Origin: Haloterrigena turkmenica DSM 5511
GTDB lineage: Archaea > Halobacteriota > Halobacteria > Halobacteriales > Natrialbaceae
Direction: 5' to 3'
Length of the DNA: 64,000 nt
Assembly: GCF_000025325.1 (NCBI RefSeq)
Contig: NC_013743.1
Location: 2,852,001-2,916,000, forward strand
The notes below the pieces were generated by a model, which did not search any database, was not told the origin of the DNA, and saw only the letters and a program-made list of their open reading frames with translations. Shown here one piece after another: positions 1 through 10,058 of the stretch. The first letter of the stretch is position 1, and every line of letters begins with the position of its first letter. The translations under genes were made by a program, and so were the position numbers.

Positions 1-61
1 GGGCGAGCATCGGCCCGACGACTCGAGCGCACTGACTCGAGACTCGAGAGCGACGACCGCG

Positions 62-271
62 CTACTCGAGGTAGCCGAGCCCGCGAAGCTGTTCGGTGAT
101 CTCCTCGAACTCGGCTTCGGTGAGTTCGCCCTCCTTCTGGTGCTGGATGACGATGCTCCGGAGCAGGAACCGAACGAGATCGCTCGTGCTCTGGAAGCTG
201 GTGCCGTCGATCGTCTCCTCGACGCGGTCGGCCAGATCCTTCGGGATCGAGACCGTGGTGTATTCGGTCAT
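62..271 (-). CDS. Ribbon-helix-helix (CopG-like) protein
   Basis: A 69-residue protein whose N-terminus (TTVSIPKDLADRVEE) has the beta-strand plus helix pattern of ribbon-helix-helix DNA-binding proteins. The second helix, around residues 28-43, includes SDLVRFLLRSI, and an acidic tail follows. RHH proteins act as dimers, placing the strand in the major groove. The ATG at 269-271 fits the domain start; an open frame continues upstream in this strand but reads into the opposite-strand gene and is a shadow. The target is unknown. It lies convergent with nothing on its left and divergent from the DUF5789-like gene that starts at 420. The family call is good; the function is inferred only from the fold. 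Confidence 0.8.
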   Translation of the reverse strand: MTEYTTVSIPKDLADRVEETIDGTSFQSTSDLVRFLLRSIVIQHQKEGELTEAEFEEITEQLRGLGYLE

Positions 272-419
272 ACAGGTGTCTTCATCGCCGGCGACAAATG
301 CGTGTCGGGAGCGGACGTCCGTGTCGATCCAGCGGTGTCTCCTTCCCACGGATCGAGAGCGTGGCTTTCCCACGGCCGTCTTCGTAGCGGTTTTGCGGGC
401 GGACGTGCTACGTGATCGT

Positions 420-749
420 ATGGGAGTCCGGCCACCATCGAGCGGAGACGACGACGAACCCGAGAGCATCGAATTCGGTATCGCCGCCGTCGACGCCCGC
501 CTAAAGGACGCGGAGCTATCGTTTCCGGCGACGAAAGACGACGTCGCGGCCGAACTCGGCCACGAACGCATTCCGTACAACGTCCACGGAAACGACGTCG
601 CGCTGCGCGAGATGCTCGCGGAAGTCGACACCGAGGAGTTTCGCTCGCGCCAGGAACTGTTGAACGACCTGCACGGCCCGTTCGAGGAGTATCGACGGAA
701 CAACTCGAACGGCGTCTTCCAGCAGGTCCGTTCGATGCTGCCCTTTTGA
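420..749 (+). CDS. DUF5789-like haloarchaeal protein
   Basis: A 109-residue acidic protein. Its middle (LSFPATKDDVAAELG, then a hydrophobic stretch around ALREMLAEV and EEFRSRQELLNDL) follows the pattern of the small haloarchaeal family I know as DUF5789, here with a Ser/Arg-rich tail. A second, more typical member lies at 52041-52427. No catalytic motif is visible and the function is unknown. The ATG at 420 is chosen because the upstream part of the frame overlaps the antisense RHH gene and has no family similarity. Family assignment is from memory of the sequence pattern. Confidence 0.7.
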   Translation: MGVRPPSSGDDDEPESIEFGIAAVDARLKDAELSFPATKDDVAAELGHERIPYNVHGNDVALREMLAEVDTEEFRSRQELLNDLHGPFEEYRRNNSNGVFQQVRSMLPF

Positions 750-755
750 AACGCG

Positions 756-1715
756 TTATCGTCCGTCGTCGTCTCGCTCGCGGCTCTTGCGAGTGATCTG
801 CTCGAGACGGCGCCGCTGCTCGCGGTGCAAAGAGAGGAGCATATCCGAGAGGACGCCGAAGATGAGTAACTGGACGCCCAACAGAATCGCGGCCGCCGAG
901 ACCAGCGCCATGATCTCGTGGCCGATCTGGTACTGGATCCACTCCCAGAGGACGTACGACGCGATCGCACCGCCAAAGAGGATCCCGCCGACGCCGAAAC
1001 TGCCGAAATAAAACAGCGGGTTGTTGGTCTTGGCCAGCGAGTACAGCGCGAGGATGATCGTGCCGCCGTCCCTGATCGGGTGGAGGTTCGTCTCCGACTC
1101 GTCGGGGCGGGCGCCGTAACTGATCGGCACGACGGTCGTGTCGATACCGTGCTTGACGCACTCGACGGCGAGCTCCGTCTCGAGAGTGAAGCCGTCCGAG
1201 TCGATCGAGAGCCGGTCGAACGAGTCGACGGTGAACGCTCGGTACCCCGAGAGGATGTCCTCGTAGTCGGCACCGTGAATGACGCTGAACGAGCGGTTGA
1301 TCATCCGGTTGCCGAAGCCGTTCAACGCCTTCATCGCGTCGTCGTCCATGTCCGCAAAGCGATTGCCGATCACGTGCTCGTACCCCCGCGAGAGGGGCTC
1401 GATCATGGCGTCGATATCGACGGGATCGTAGGTCCCGTCGCCGTCTAACATCACCACGTAGGGGACGTTGACGTACTCGACTGCCTCGCGGACGGCCTGG
1501 CCCTTCCCCTCGCCGGACTGGACGAAGACGTGGGCGCCGCGGTCGCGGGCGATCTCCCGGGTTCCGTCGTCGCTCCCGCCGTCGGCGACGAGCACGTTCG
1601 TGTAGCCCTGCTCGTGAAAGCCGTCGATGACGTCGCCGATCGTCGCCGCCTCGTCGAGGGTCGGAATGAGAACGCAAACGTCGTCGGGAGAGATCTCCCG
1701 CGTCTCGGCGCTCAT
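756..1715 (-). CDS. aglJ: AglJ-type dolichol-phosphate hexosyltransferase
   Basis: A 319-residue GT2-family glycosyltransferase. The Rossmann-like start CVLIPTLDEAATIGD, the VADGGSDDGT loop and the acidic MLDGDGTYDP motif (about residues 88-97, nucleotide-sugar and metal binding) are all present. Two hydrophobic segments near residues 225-255 and 262-292 anchor it to the membrane. The sequence follows the haloarchaeal AglJ pattern; in Haloferax volcanii AglJ adds the first hexose of the S-layer N-glycan to dolichol phosphate. Three ATGs are possible; the one at 1715 directly precedes the conserved domain. The aglM gene lies upstream on the same strand, supporting a glycosylation role. A TATA-like stretch and near-palindrome (GCGTAATACGC) lie upstream around 1820. 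Confidence 0.88.
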   Translation of the reverse strand: MSAETREISPDDVCVLIPTLDEAATIGDVIDGFHEQGYTNVLVADGGSDDGTREIARDRGAHVFVQSGEGKGQAVREAVEYVNVPYVVMLDGDGTYDPVDIDAMIEPLSRGYEHVIGNRFADMDDDAMKALNGFGNRMINRSFSVIHGADYEDILSGYRAFTVDSFDRLSIDSDGFTLETELAVECVKHGIDTTVVPISYGARPDESETNLHPIRDGGTIILALYSLAKTNNPLFYFGSFGVGGILFGGAIASYVLWEWIQYQIGHEIMALVSAAAILLGVQLLIFGVLSDMLLSLHREQRRRLEQITRKSRERDDDGR

Positions 1716-1908
1716 AGCGATGACCTCTCCATCGCCGCTCGAGAGCCTCGCGTCCGCGCGAACCGCGTCATTTCCCATCGACAATCATTCCCGTGCGCTG
1801 CCGCAAAAGGATACTGATTGCGTAATACGCGTGTTATAACGGCGCCCGCAGACGGCCCGTCGCGCGTCGCGGTTCGCCGGGCCGACTCGAGGGACACCGA
1901 CATCGGCG

Positions 1909-3198
1909 TTACCAGGTGAGCCCCTCGTAGACCTCGAGGGCGTCCCGGTCGACGTCGATCCGGCGGCCGTCGACCAGCACCCGGCGTTCCATCCCGTCGA
2001 ACGCGAGGTCGTCGAACTCCGGCCAGTCGGTCGCGACGACCGCGCCGTCGGCGCCCGCGAGCGCCTCGTCGGCCGAGTCGGCGTACTCGATCTCGGGGTA
2101 GTCCGGCCGGACGTTCTCGACGGCGACCGGGTCGTAGGCGACGACCTCGGCGCCGCGCTCGCGGAGGTGCTCGATCACGTCGAGCGCGCGGGACTTGCGC
2201 ACGTCGTCGGTTCCGGGCTTGAACGACAGCCCTAGCACCGCGACGCGGGCTCCCTCGAACGGGACGTGCTCGGCGAGCAGGGCGACGAGCCGGCGGGGTT
2301 GCTCGTCGTTGACCGAGACGACGGCGTCGAGCAGGTCGGGGTCGTACCCCTGTTCGCGGGCACCGGCCCGCAGGGCGTTGACGTCCTTCGGGAAACAGGA
2401 GCCGCCCCAGCCCAGCCCCGAGCGCATGAAGCGGTCGGAGATACGGTCGTCGAGCCCGACCGCGTCGAGGACCTCGTAGGCGTCCGCGCCGTACTCCTTT
2501 GCGACGTTCCCCAGTTCGTTGACCAGCGAGACCTTCGACGCGAGGAAGGCGTTGTTGGCGTACTTGATGAGTTCCGCCTCCCGAACGTCGGTCTCGACGA
2601 GATCCGTCTCCTCGCGCTCGAGAATTGGGGCGTAGAGTTCGCGCAGCGTCGCGGCGGCGCCCTCGCTCGAGGCGCCGAGCACGACCTTATCGGGCTCGAG
2701 GAAGTCCTCGACGGCCGTGCTCATCCGCAGGAACTCGGGGTTCATCGAGATCTCGAGCCCGTCGCCGATTCGGCGGCCGGACTCCTCCTCGAGGATCGGG
2801 CCGACGACCTCCTCCGTGGTTCCGGGGAGAACCGTGCTCTTGACGACCACGAGGTGGTCGCCGTCCTTCTCGGCGAGCGTCCGCCCCAGAGACTCGGTGC
2901 CCGCCCGCATGGGCGCCAGATCGAGACTGCCGTCGTCGGTCTGGGGCGTCGGGAGGCAGAGGAAAGTGACGTCGGTTTCCCGGATCTCGTCGTAGTCCGT
3001 CGTCGCACGGAGGTTCGTGCCCGCGTGCTCGGCGATTCGCTCCTCGAGGCCCGACTCGTGGATCGGGGCCTCGCCGGCGTTGATAGTCGCGACGATGTCC
3101 TCGTCGATCTCGACGTTCAGCACGTCGTGACCGAGATCGGCGAGGCAGGCGGCGATGGTGGTGCCGACGTAGCCGCTGCCGATGATAGAGACGTCCAT
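1909..3198 (-). CDS. aglM: UDP-glucose 6-dehydrogenase AglM
   Basis: A 429-residue UDP-sugar dehydrogenase that would oxidise UDP-glucose to UDP-glucuronate with NAD, supplying hexuronic acids for N-glycans. The N-terminal NAD fold shows VSIIGSGYVGTTIA. The central domain has NPEFLRMSTAVEDF and the helix KYANNAFLASKVSLVNE. The catalytic cysteine sits in GSCFPKD, and the C-terminal UDP-binding domain has GLSFKPGTDDVRKS. The length is normal for the family. The ATG at 3198 (MDVSIIG) is preferred over the one four codons upstream because it abuts the first strand. It lies about 190 bp upstream of aglJ on the same strand, possibly with its own promoter. Confidence 0.92.
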   Translation of the reverse strand: MDVSIIGSGYVGTTIAACLADLGHDVLNVEIDEDIVATINAGEAPIHESGLEERIAEHAGTNLRATTDYDEIRETDVTFLCLPTPQTDDGSLDLAPMRAGTESLGRTLAEKDGDHLVVVKSTVLPGTTEEVVGPILEEESGRRIGDGLEISMNPEFLRMSTAVEDFLEPDKVVLGASSEGAAATLRELYAPILEREETDLVETDVREAELIKYANNAFLASKVSLVNELGNVAKEYGADAYEVLDAVGLDDRISDRFMRSGLGWGGSCFPKDVNALRAGAREQGYDPDLLDAVVSVNDEQPRRLVALLAEHVPFEGARVAVLGLSFKPGTDDVRKSRALDVIEHLRERGAEVVAYDPVAVENVRPDYPEIEYADSADEALAGADGAVVATDWPEFDDLAFDGMERRVLVDGRRIDVDRDALEVYEGLTW

Positions 3199-3353
3199 GC
3201 TGTATCGCAATATCGGCCGTCGTTACATGCTTTTGGATTTACACGGTCGATCGATCAGTCTGCGCAGGAATGGTCCGCTCCGGACCGAGGGACCGCCGTG
3301 CGATGGCATGCTGTCAGGTGTCTGAGCGATAGCGAGGGCTCTCGACGACCTAG

Positions 3354-3402
3354 GCGAGCGAATCGGCTGGGAGGGGGGCGGCAATTCCGTGTTGCCACGA
3401 TA
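3354..3402 (+). repeat. Dispersed intergenic repeat, copy A (shortened)
   Basis: This stretch, from GAGCGAATCGGCTGGGAGG to GTTGCCACGATA, closely matches intergenic segments at 38604-38652 (same strand) and 29671-29720 (opposite strand). Weaker similarity continues about 100 bp upstream of it (GCGATAGCGA and flanks). It sits in the 287 bp gap between aglM and the esterase gene, and no gene is seen there. Relative to copy B it lacks about 30 bp just before the conserved core. Confidence 0.7.
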
Positions 3403-3485
3403 GTGAACCGCCCGATAGCGTTCCAAACGATAGCAGACCGCTTCGTTTCGAGTCCAGTTCTAAGTTCTACCGATCAGTTCACCCC

Positions 3486-4448
<963 letters not shown>

Positions 4449-4563
4449 ATCACGGGACACTCATCGGCGGAACAAAAAGATATGCGCATCTGCACGTCGG
4501 GAGCACACGCGACGTCGATCCGTTCCACACCGCTTATTTCGGTTCGGCGCGGCCCTTCGAGCA

Positions 4564-5088
4564 ATGCCAAACGAGGAACTCATCGCGGCCCTGCGGGACG
4601 CGGAGGCGGTCAAGTTCGGCGAGTTCAAACTCTCCCACGGCGGCACCAGCGAGTACTACGTCGACAAGTACCTCTTCGAGACCGATCCCGACTGTCTCGA
4701 GGCCATCGCCGAGGCCTTCGCGGAGCGACTCGATGCGGACGACAAACTCGGCGGCGTCGCGCTGGGCGGGGTCCCCCTCGCCGCGGCGACCAGCGTCGCG
4801 GCCGGCGTCCCCTACGTCATCGCGCGCAAGCAGCGCAAGGAGTACGGCACCGGGAACCTGATCGAGGGCCGACTCGAGGACGGCGAGGAGGTCGTCGTCG
4901 TCGAGGACATCGTGACGACGGGGACGAGCCTCGTCGAGGCCGTCGAGGCGCTCCGAGAGGCGGGCGCGACCGTCGAGCGCGCGCTGGTCGTCGTCGACCG
5001 CGAGGAGGGCGGCCGCGAGAACGTCGAGGACGCCGGCGTCGAAATGGAGGCGCTGGTGACCGCGAGCGACCTACTCGAGTCGCAGTGA
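4564..5088 (+). CDS. pyrE: Orotate phosphoribosyltransferase
   Basis: A 174-residue enzyme that converts orotate and PRPP to OMP in pyrimidine synthesis. The PRPP-binding motif [17 protein letters not shown] is complete, and the flexible catalytic loop is seen as [16 protein letters not shown]. The N-terminal [20 protein letters not shown] is typical of archaeal PyrE. The ATG at 4564 begins the family domain. It is monocistronic between two minus-strand genes. This is the metabolic enzyme type; a separate HTH-phosphoribosyltransferase regulator is encoded at 10889-11599. Confidence 0.95.
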   Translation: MPNEELIAALRDAEAVKFGEFKLSHGGTSEYYVDKYLFETDPDCLEAIAEAFAERLDADDKLGGVALGGVPLAAATSVAAGVPYVIARKQRKEYGTGNLIEGRLEDGEEVVVVEDIVTTGTSLVEAVEALREAGATVERALVVVDREEGGRENVEDAGVEMEALVTASDLLESQ

Positions 5089-5128
5089 GTTCCGCGGCGG
5101 CCGACGAAGACGCCGACGGCGCCGGCGG

Positions 5129-5770
5129 CTACTGCCCGTAGGACTCGAACTTCTCGAGCACCGTCTCCAACTGCTCGTCCGACAGCGTCCGCGGCTCGAG
5201 GCCGGCGGCACGGGTCTGGAGGTACAGCCGAGCCAGGCTCTCGACGTGGTGGGTGTTCTCGAGTGCGGTCTCTACGTCCGACGCCGTGACGACGAGGCCG
5301 TGGTTTTCGATGAGCGTCGCGGTCGCCTCGGCCTCGTCCATCGCCCGGACGATGTGTTCGGCCAACTCGTCGGTGCCGTAGGGCGCGTACTCGGCGACGG
5401 GGACGCGCTTGCCGACCGCGACGATCATGTAGTGGATCGGCGGCAGCGGCTCGCGGGCGACCGCCAGCGTCGTCGACCACGGCGAGTGAGTGTGGACGAT
5501 CGCGCCGACGTCCTCACGCCGGTAGATCGCGGCGTGCATCGGCACTTCGCTGCTCGGGGCCATCTCGCCGTCGCGCCGGTCGCCGTCGACGCCGACGACC
5601 GGGACGTCCGCGGCGTCGAACCCATCGTACGGGACGCCGGTCGGCGTGATCGCGAAGGCGTCGCCGGTCTCGCCGTCGCGAACGCTCAGGTTGCCCGTCC
5701 GGCCCGGCGTCAACGCGGCGAGATCCGGCGCGTGCTCGACCACTGCTCGGCGCTCGTCCTCGAGGGTCAT
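5129..5770 (-). CDS. Class II aldolase (fuculose-phosphate aldolase-like)
   Basis: A 213-residue class II aldolase/adducin-family protein. Zinc ligands are visible as HTHSPW (about residues 93-98) and the histidine of the ENHG segment near 155, and the phosphate-binding [10 protein letters not shown] loop lies near residue 23. Such enzymes cleave sugar phosphates (fuculose-1-P, ribulose-1-P and related) to DHAP and an aldehyde; the substrate here is unresolved. Its start codon overlaps the stop of the upstream HAD gene (ATGA, 5767-5770), so the two are probably translated together, suggesting a shared sugar-phosphate or methylthioribose-like salvage step (inference). Confidence 0.85.
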   Translation of the reverse strand: MTLEDERRAVVEHAPDLAALTPGRTGNLSVRDGETGDAFAITPTGVPYDGFDAADVPVVGVDGDRRDGEMAPSSEVPMHAAIYRREDVGAIVHTHSPWSTTLAVAREPLPPIHYMIVAVGKRVPVAEYAPYGTDELAEHIVRAMDEAEATATLIENHGLVVTASDVETALENTHHVESLARLYLQTRAAGLEPRTLSDEQLETVLEKFESYGQ

Positions 5771-6474
5771 CGGATCACCTCCAACAGTTCGTCGAACGCG
5801 TCGATCCGGTAGTCCGGTTTCCGATCGCCCTCGAGCGCTCCGTCTACCTCGACACGAGGATCGAACAGGACCGTCTCGAGGCCGACCGCGTTCGCGCCGA
5901 CGACGTCCGCGTCGACGTTGTCACCCACCATCACGGTCTCCGAGGCGCGCCGGTCGAGGCGCGCGAGCGGGAGCGTGAACATGACCGACCCCGGCTTCTC
6001 GCGGCCCGTCTCCTCGGACGTCAGGAGGAGATCGATCCCGTCCGCGAGCCCCAAGCGCTCGAGTTTCGCGAGCTGGATCCGCGTCGTCAGATTGGTCACG
6101 ATCCCGACGTCGATACCGCGGTTCCGCAGGTCTGCGAGCGTCTCCTCGACCTTCGGATAGCACGTCATCTCCGCGAGGTAGGCGTCCCAGAACGCCTCGC
6201 CGAGGGCCTTCGCGTCGCCCGGTCTGGCCGTTTCCGCGTGCAGTTCGAGCCCGCGCTTGAAGTAGAGGAACCGTTCGTGGCTCGCCGCCGTGCCGGGGAC
6301 CTCGCGTTTGACTTCGCGACGGCCGGCCCGATAGAGCGACTCGAACCCGGCGCGATCGAGATCGTACCCCAGTTCGCGAGCGGCCTCGAACGCGGCCTCC
6401 TTTCCCGCCTCCTTGCACGGCGGATACGGGTACAGCGTATCGTCGAGGTCGAACAGCGCCGCGTCGATCGACAT
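5767..6474 (-). CDS. HAD-superfamily hydrolase
   Basis: A 235-residue phosphatase-like protein with all four HAD motifs: [10 protein letters not shown] at the N-terminus (nucleophile Asp), a T in IVTNLTTR, the Lys in REKPG, and [11 protein letters not shown] for the metal acids. The DDTLY pattern with a helical cap is typical of small-molecule phosphatases. The ATG at 6474 puts motif I at residues 7-15; the upstream extension lacks domain character. It is the first gene of a two-gene unit with the class II aldolase, overlapping by 4 bp. Confidence 0.88.
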   Translation of the reverse strand: MSIDAALFDLDDTLYPYPPCKEAGKEAAFEAARELGYDLDRAGFESLYRAGRREVKREVPGTAASHERFLYFKRGLELHAETARPGDAKALGEAFWDAYLAEMTCYPKVEETLADLRNRGIDVGIVTNLTTRIQLAKLERLGLADGIDLLLTSEETGREKPGSVMFTLPLARLDRRASETVMVGDNVDADVVGANAVGLETVLFDPRVEVDGALEGDRKPDYRIDAFDELLEVIR

Positions 6475-6551
6475 ACCGGACCCGTCACCGGGAGGGACAA
6501 AACGAGTATCGGTCGCGGAACCGCGCGGTAGCGGCCTCGGTATCGGTCGGC

Positions 6552-6941
6552 TCACTCGCGGGCGGAGGCGCTAGACGCGGACGTCTCGCTCTCCGTACGG
6601 GCGCGATAGCGGCGATAGGTCGCGACGGCGAGGCCGAGCGCGACGGTTCCGACGATCACGAGACCGCCACCGATGAGCCACTGACCGCGGAATCCGAGAA
6701 ACATCAGGCCGAGCGCACCGGCGAACACCCCGACGTGGACGAGTACCCCGACGACGATGAACGCGAGCAACGTCTCGGACGAGAGTTCGGCGAACGCGCG
6801 CTCGAGGTCCTCGTCGCTCTCACTATCCCCGGCGGGGTCCTCGAACGGATCCTCGAGAGGGTCGTTCTCGAACGGATCCCTGAGCGGATCGCCGCCGAAC
6901 GGATCGTCGAACGGGTCGTCGTCTGACGGGTCGGGGCCCAC
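6552..6941 (-). CDS. Membrane protein with acidic DPF repeats
   Basis: A 129-residue protein of unknown function. The first 45 residues are an extremely acidic, repetitive region built on DPF, DPL and DDPF units (for example FDDPFGGDPLRDPF). It is followed by two hydrophobic segments near residues 58-80 and 85-107, and a short charged tail. The start is a GTG at 6941; no ATG is available before the repeat. The architecture suggests a small two-helix membrane protein with a disordered N-terminus. No enzyme motif is present. It lies between the HAD gene and the thrS leader. Confidence 0.65.
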   Translation of the reverse strand: MGPDPSDDDPFDDPFGGDPLRDPFENDPLEDPFEDPAGDSESDEDLERAFAELSSETLLAFIVVGVLVHVGVFAGALGLMFLGFRGQWLIGGGLVIVGTVALGLAVATYRRYRARTESETSASSASARE

Positions 6942-7081
6942 GAACGGACGTACCCCGTTCGGCGGGAAAACCGTTCGCCCGACGAAGACCGTCTGGAGCC
7001 AGCGCCGATGTCCGTCGCGGCCGGTCGCGAGTCGCGACGACGGCCGTCTGACGAACCGGAATCTCGACGGTTCATCACAAT

Positions 7082-7089
7082 GTTTTTAT
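7082..7089 (+). promoter_or_regulatory. Predicted TATA box of the thrS transcript
   Basis: TTTTTATC lies in otherwise GC-rich DNA. By haloarchaeal spacing (about 26 nt) it predicts transcription starting near 7112, about 180 nt before the thrS start codon. The thrS mRNA would therefore have a long leader, unlike the leaderless norm. This is inferred from spacing only. Confidence 0.55.
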
Positions 7090-7111
7090 CCCGCTCGAGA
7101 CTACGCGTATC

Positions 7112-7295
7112 CACGATGGTAGGTGTCCGCTTTACAGGGGCTCTCGCCCGCTTCTAACCTACATCTACCGCTGGCTGTGTTCGATTCGATCCACAGCACG
7201 GTGGGACGAGCGGACCACCCGCCGAACTTCTCACCGAAGTTCCCCGATCAGCAGCAGCCACAGCACTACTCGCAGCCGCACCCACACGAACACCC
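7112..7295 (+). promoter_or_regulatory. Structured 5' leader upstream of thrS
   Basis: Three consecutive hairpins can be read directly: GCTGTG/CACAGC (7174-7197), GGTGG/CCACC (7200-7219) and the perfect GAACTTC-TCACC-GAAGTTC (7224-7242). A 13-codon ORF (7116-7157) begins at the predicted transcript start. Aminoacyl-tRNA synthetase leaders elsewhere control expression in response to tRNA or the enzyme itself; whether this one does is inference. A longer reading frame at 7123-7332 has no protein-like character and I treat the stretch as noncoding. Confidence 0.5.
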
Positions 7296-9245
7296 ATGTC
7301 AGAACCAGATTCCCAGTCACAGGAACAGATAACGGTCGTACTGCCCGACGGATCCGAACTCGAGGTCGCATCCGACGCGACGGTCGAGGACTGCGCCTAC
7401 GAAATCGGTCCCGGTCTCGGCCGCGACACGGTCGCCGGCAAACTCGACGGCGAACTTGTCGCCAAGGAAGAACCCGTCTACGACGGCGTCGAGCTCGAGA
7501 TCGTCACCGACGGCTCCGAGGAGTACCTCGAGGTCATGCGCCACTCCGCGGCACATTGCCTCGCCCAGGCCGTCGAACGGCACTACGACGACGTCGACCT
7601 CGCGATCGGGCCGCCGACGGACGAGGGCTTCTACTACGACTTCGATAATCTCGACGTCGACGAGGAGGATCTCGCGGCCCTCGAGGACGAAATCGAGGCG
7701 ATCATCGCCGAGGACTACGAGATCGAGCGCGAGGATGTCTCGATCGAGGAGGCCGAGGAGCGGCTGGCCGGCGAGCCCTACAAGCTCGAACTGCTCGAGG
7801 AGTTCGCCGACGAGAACGACACCGTCACCTTCTACAAACAGGGCGAGTGGGAGGACCTCTGTGCCGGTCCGCACGTCGACTCGACGGGCGAAATCGGCGT
7901 CGTCGAGCTGTTGGAAATCGCCGGCGCCTACTGGCGCGGCGACGAGGAGAATACGATGCAGACGCGCATCTACGGGACGGCCTTCGAAGACGAGAGCGAT
8001 CTCGAAGACTTCCTCGAGCGCAAGCAGGAAGCCGAGAAGCGCGACCACCGCCGGATCGGCAACGAGATGAACCTGTTCTCGATTCAGGACGTCACCGGCC
8101 CCGGACTGCCGCTGTATCACCCGCCGGGGAAGACCGTCCTGAAGGAACTCGAGGACTTCGTCGAGGACCTCAACAAGGACGCGGGCTACGACTACGTCGA
8201 GACGCCCCACGTCTTCAAAACGGATCTCTGGCACCGCTCGGGTCACTACGAGAACTACCAGGACGACATGTTCATCTTCGACGTCGGCGACGACGAGTTC
8301 GGCCTGAAGCCGATGAACTGTCCCGGCCACGCCGCCATCTTCCAGGATCAGTCCTGGAGCTACCGCGACCTCCCCATTCGCTACGCGGAGAACGGGAAGG
8401 TCTACCGCAAGGAGCAGCGCGGCGAACTCTCGGGCCTCTCGCGGGTCTGGGCCTTTACGATCGACGACGGCCACCTGTTCATCCGCCCCGACCAGATCAG
8501 ACAGGAGGTCGAGGAGATCATGGACATGATCACCGACGTCCTCGAGACGTTCGACCTCGAGTACGAGATGGCTCTCGCCACCCGGCCCGAGAAGTCGGTC
8601 GGCTCCGACGAGATCTGGGACCGCGCGGAGGAGCAACTCGAGAACGTCCTCGAGAATCGCGCCCACGACTACGAGGTCGAGGAGGGCGACGGCGCGTTCT
8701 ACGGGCCGAAGATCGACTTCGCGTTCGAGGACGCCATCGGCCGCTCGTGGGACGGCCCCACGGTCCAACTCGACTTCAACATGCCCGAGCGGTTCGACCT
8801 GAACTACGTCGGCGAGGACAACGAGGAACACCGTCCGGTCATGATCCACCGCGCGCTCTACGGCAGCTACGAGCGGTTCTTCATGATGCTCATCGAGCAC
8901 TACGAGGGTCGGTTCCCGCTGTGGCTCGCGCCCGAACAGGTCCGCGTGCTACCCATTTCGGACGACAACCTCGGTTACGCTCACCGCGTCGCCAACGAGT
9001 TCGACGACTTCCGCGTCGAGGTCGACGGTCGCGACTCCACCTTGGAGCGGAAGATCCGCGCGGCCCACGACGATCGGGTCCCCTACCAGATCATCGTCGG
9101 CGACAACGAGGAGGACGACGGCAACATCTCCGTCCGCGATCGCTTCGAGGACCAGGAGTACGACGTCGAGATCGAGGACTTCAAGCAGCACCTCGAGGCC
9201 GAAATCGAGGAGCAGCGGACCCAGCCGGACTTCCTGCAGGACTGA
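7296..9245 (+). CDS. thrS: Threonyl-tRNA synthetase
   Basis: A 649-residue full-length class II synthetase that charges tRNA-Thr. In order: an N-terminal TGS domain ([12 protein letters not shown], residues about 8-70), an editing domain with the HSAAHCL motif (HxxxH) of the bacterial-type enzyme, the catalytic core with the zinc-binding KPMNCPGHA segment and motif 2 [11 protein letters not shown], and a C-terminal anticodon-binding domain from about residue 545. Many other archaea have an unrelated D-Tyr-deacylase-like editing domain, so this bacterial type fits known haloarchaeal inheritance. The ATG at 7296 follows the long leader. Confidence 0.97.
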   Translation: MSEPDSQSQEQITVVLPDGSELEVASDATVEDCAYEIGPGLGRDTVAGKLDGELVAKEEPVYDGVELEIVTDGSEEYLEVMRHSAAHCLAQAVERHYDDVDLAIGPPTDEGFYYDFDNLDVDEEDLAALEDEIEAIIAEDYEIEREDVSIEEAEERLAGEPYKLELLEEFADENDTVTFYKQGEWEDLCAGPHVDSTGEIGVVELLEIAGAYWRGDEENTMQTRIYGTAFEDESDLEDFLERKQEAEKRDHRRIGNEMNLFSIQDVTGPGLPLYHPPGKTVLKELEDFVEDLNKDAGYDYVETPHVFKTDLWHRSGHYENYQDDMFIFDVGDDEFGLKPMNCPGHAAIFQDQSWSYRDLPIRYAENGKVYRKEQRGELSGLSRVWAFTIDDGHLFIRPDQIRQEVEEIMDMITDVLETFDLEYEMALATRPEKSVGSDEIWDRAEEQLENVLENRAHDYEVEEGDGAFYGPKIDFAFEDAIGRSWDGPTVQLDFNMPERFDLNYVGEDNEEHRPVMIHRALYGSYERFFMMLIEHYEGRFPLWLAPEQVRVLPISDDNLGYAHRVANEFDDFRVEVDGRDSTLERKIRAAHDDRVPYQIIVGDNEEDDGNISVRDRFEDQEYDVEIEDFKQHLEAEIEEQRTQPDFLQD

Positions 9246-9251
9246 TCGCGG

Positions 9252-9872
9252 TCACCCGCCGTCGCTGACCGCCGTTTCGTCTGCCCGATTCCCGACGAGT
9301 GCGCGAACGGTCCGCCTCCCCACGAATCGCGGCACGCGCTCGGTGTAGCGCTCGTACTCCTCGCCGTACTGCTCACGTAGCCAGGACTCCTCGGCGAACG
9401 GCAGCGAGAGCCACCAACCGAGGTAGATCGCGCAGATGACGGCCACCAGCGTCGAGTTCGCCAGTAGCGCGAACCCGACCGTCGCGACGATGTAGCCGAC
9501 GTACTGGGGATTTCTCGAGTAGCGGTACCAGCCGCCGGTTCGCAGGTCGCCGGCGAGTCCCTTCGTCTCCTCGACGCCGAGGTCCAGGCCGGCCGCGATG
9601 GCGACGCCGTAGCCGGCGACGAACAGCGCGGCGCCCGCGGCCAGCGACGGGCCACGGGGAAGGCCGAGACTGTTCCAGCTGAGGTAGGTGAGCGCGAGCA
9701 TGACGACGTTGAGCGAGTGCGAAATCCCCCAGTGAACGTAGTAGGTCCAGTTTCGTTCGCCAGGGGGCCAGTACTCGAGCACGCCCAGCGCGCTGGCGAC
9801 GATTCCCGTGAGGTTCGCCAGTGCGAGGCCAACGCCCACGACGAAGACGGCACTCGTCAGCGCGTTGATCAT
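9252..9872 (-). CDS. Isoprenylcysteine methyltransferase-like (ICMT/PEMT) membrane protein
   Basis: A 206-residue integral membrane protein with about five hydrophobic segments. The C-terminal half carries the ICMT/phospholipid methyltransferase signature: the block YRYSRNPQYVGYI (about residue 112) followed near the end by an EE-x-WLREQYGEEYERY segment that binds S-adenosylmethionine. Known relatives methylate prenylcysteines or phosphatidylethanolamine, or are uncharacterised; the substrate cannot be assigned. The ATG at 9872 is taken as start. It converges on thrS with only 6 bp between stop codons. Confidence 0.82.
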   Translation of the reverse strand: MINALTSAVFVVGVGLALANLTGIVASALGVLEYWPPGERNWTYYVHWGISHSLNVVMLALTYLSWNSLGLPRGPSLAAGAALFVAGYGVAIAAGLDLGVEETKGLAGDLRTGGWYRYSRNPQYVGYIVATVGFALLANSTLVAVICAIYLGWWLSLPFAEESWLREQYGEEYERYTERVPRFVGRRTVRALVGNRADETAVSDGG

Positions 9873-10058
9873 CGGTGCATCACCGCCGTCGCCGTCAGCG
9901 ACTCGAGCGACCACACCTGCCCCTGTCCTGGATCGACCGTCGGCAGCCGTGCTTGATAGCGCCTCATACGCGTACGTCGGCCATCGATCGCACTGTCGCT
10001 TCTCACGGATACACTAGGTGATTTATATGCTACCCCGTCCTGCCGTCGACACACCGCG

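Noticed and set aside
7116-7157. A Thr-codon attenuator peptide before thrS
   Set aside because: The 13-codon leader ORF has only one Thr codon, so it cannot sense Thr-tRNA by ribosome stalling in the usual way.
7123-7332. A 69-codon open frame in the thrS leader
   Set aside because: It overlaps the thrS start out of frame, has weak codon bias and low-complexity His/Gln-rich residues; better explained as leader RNA.
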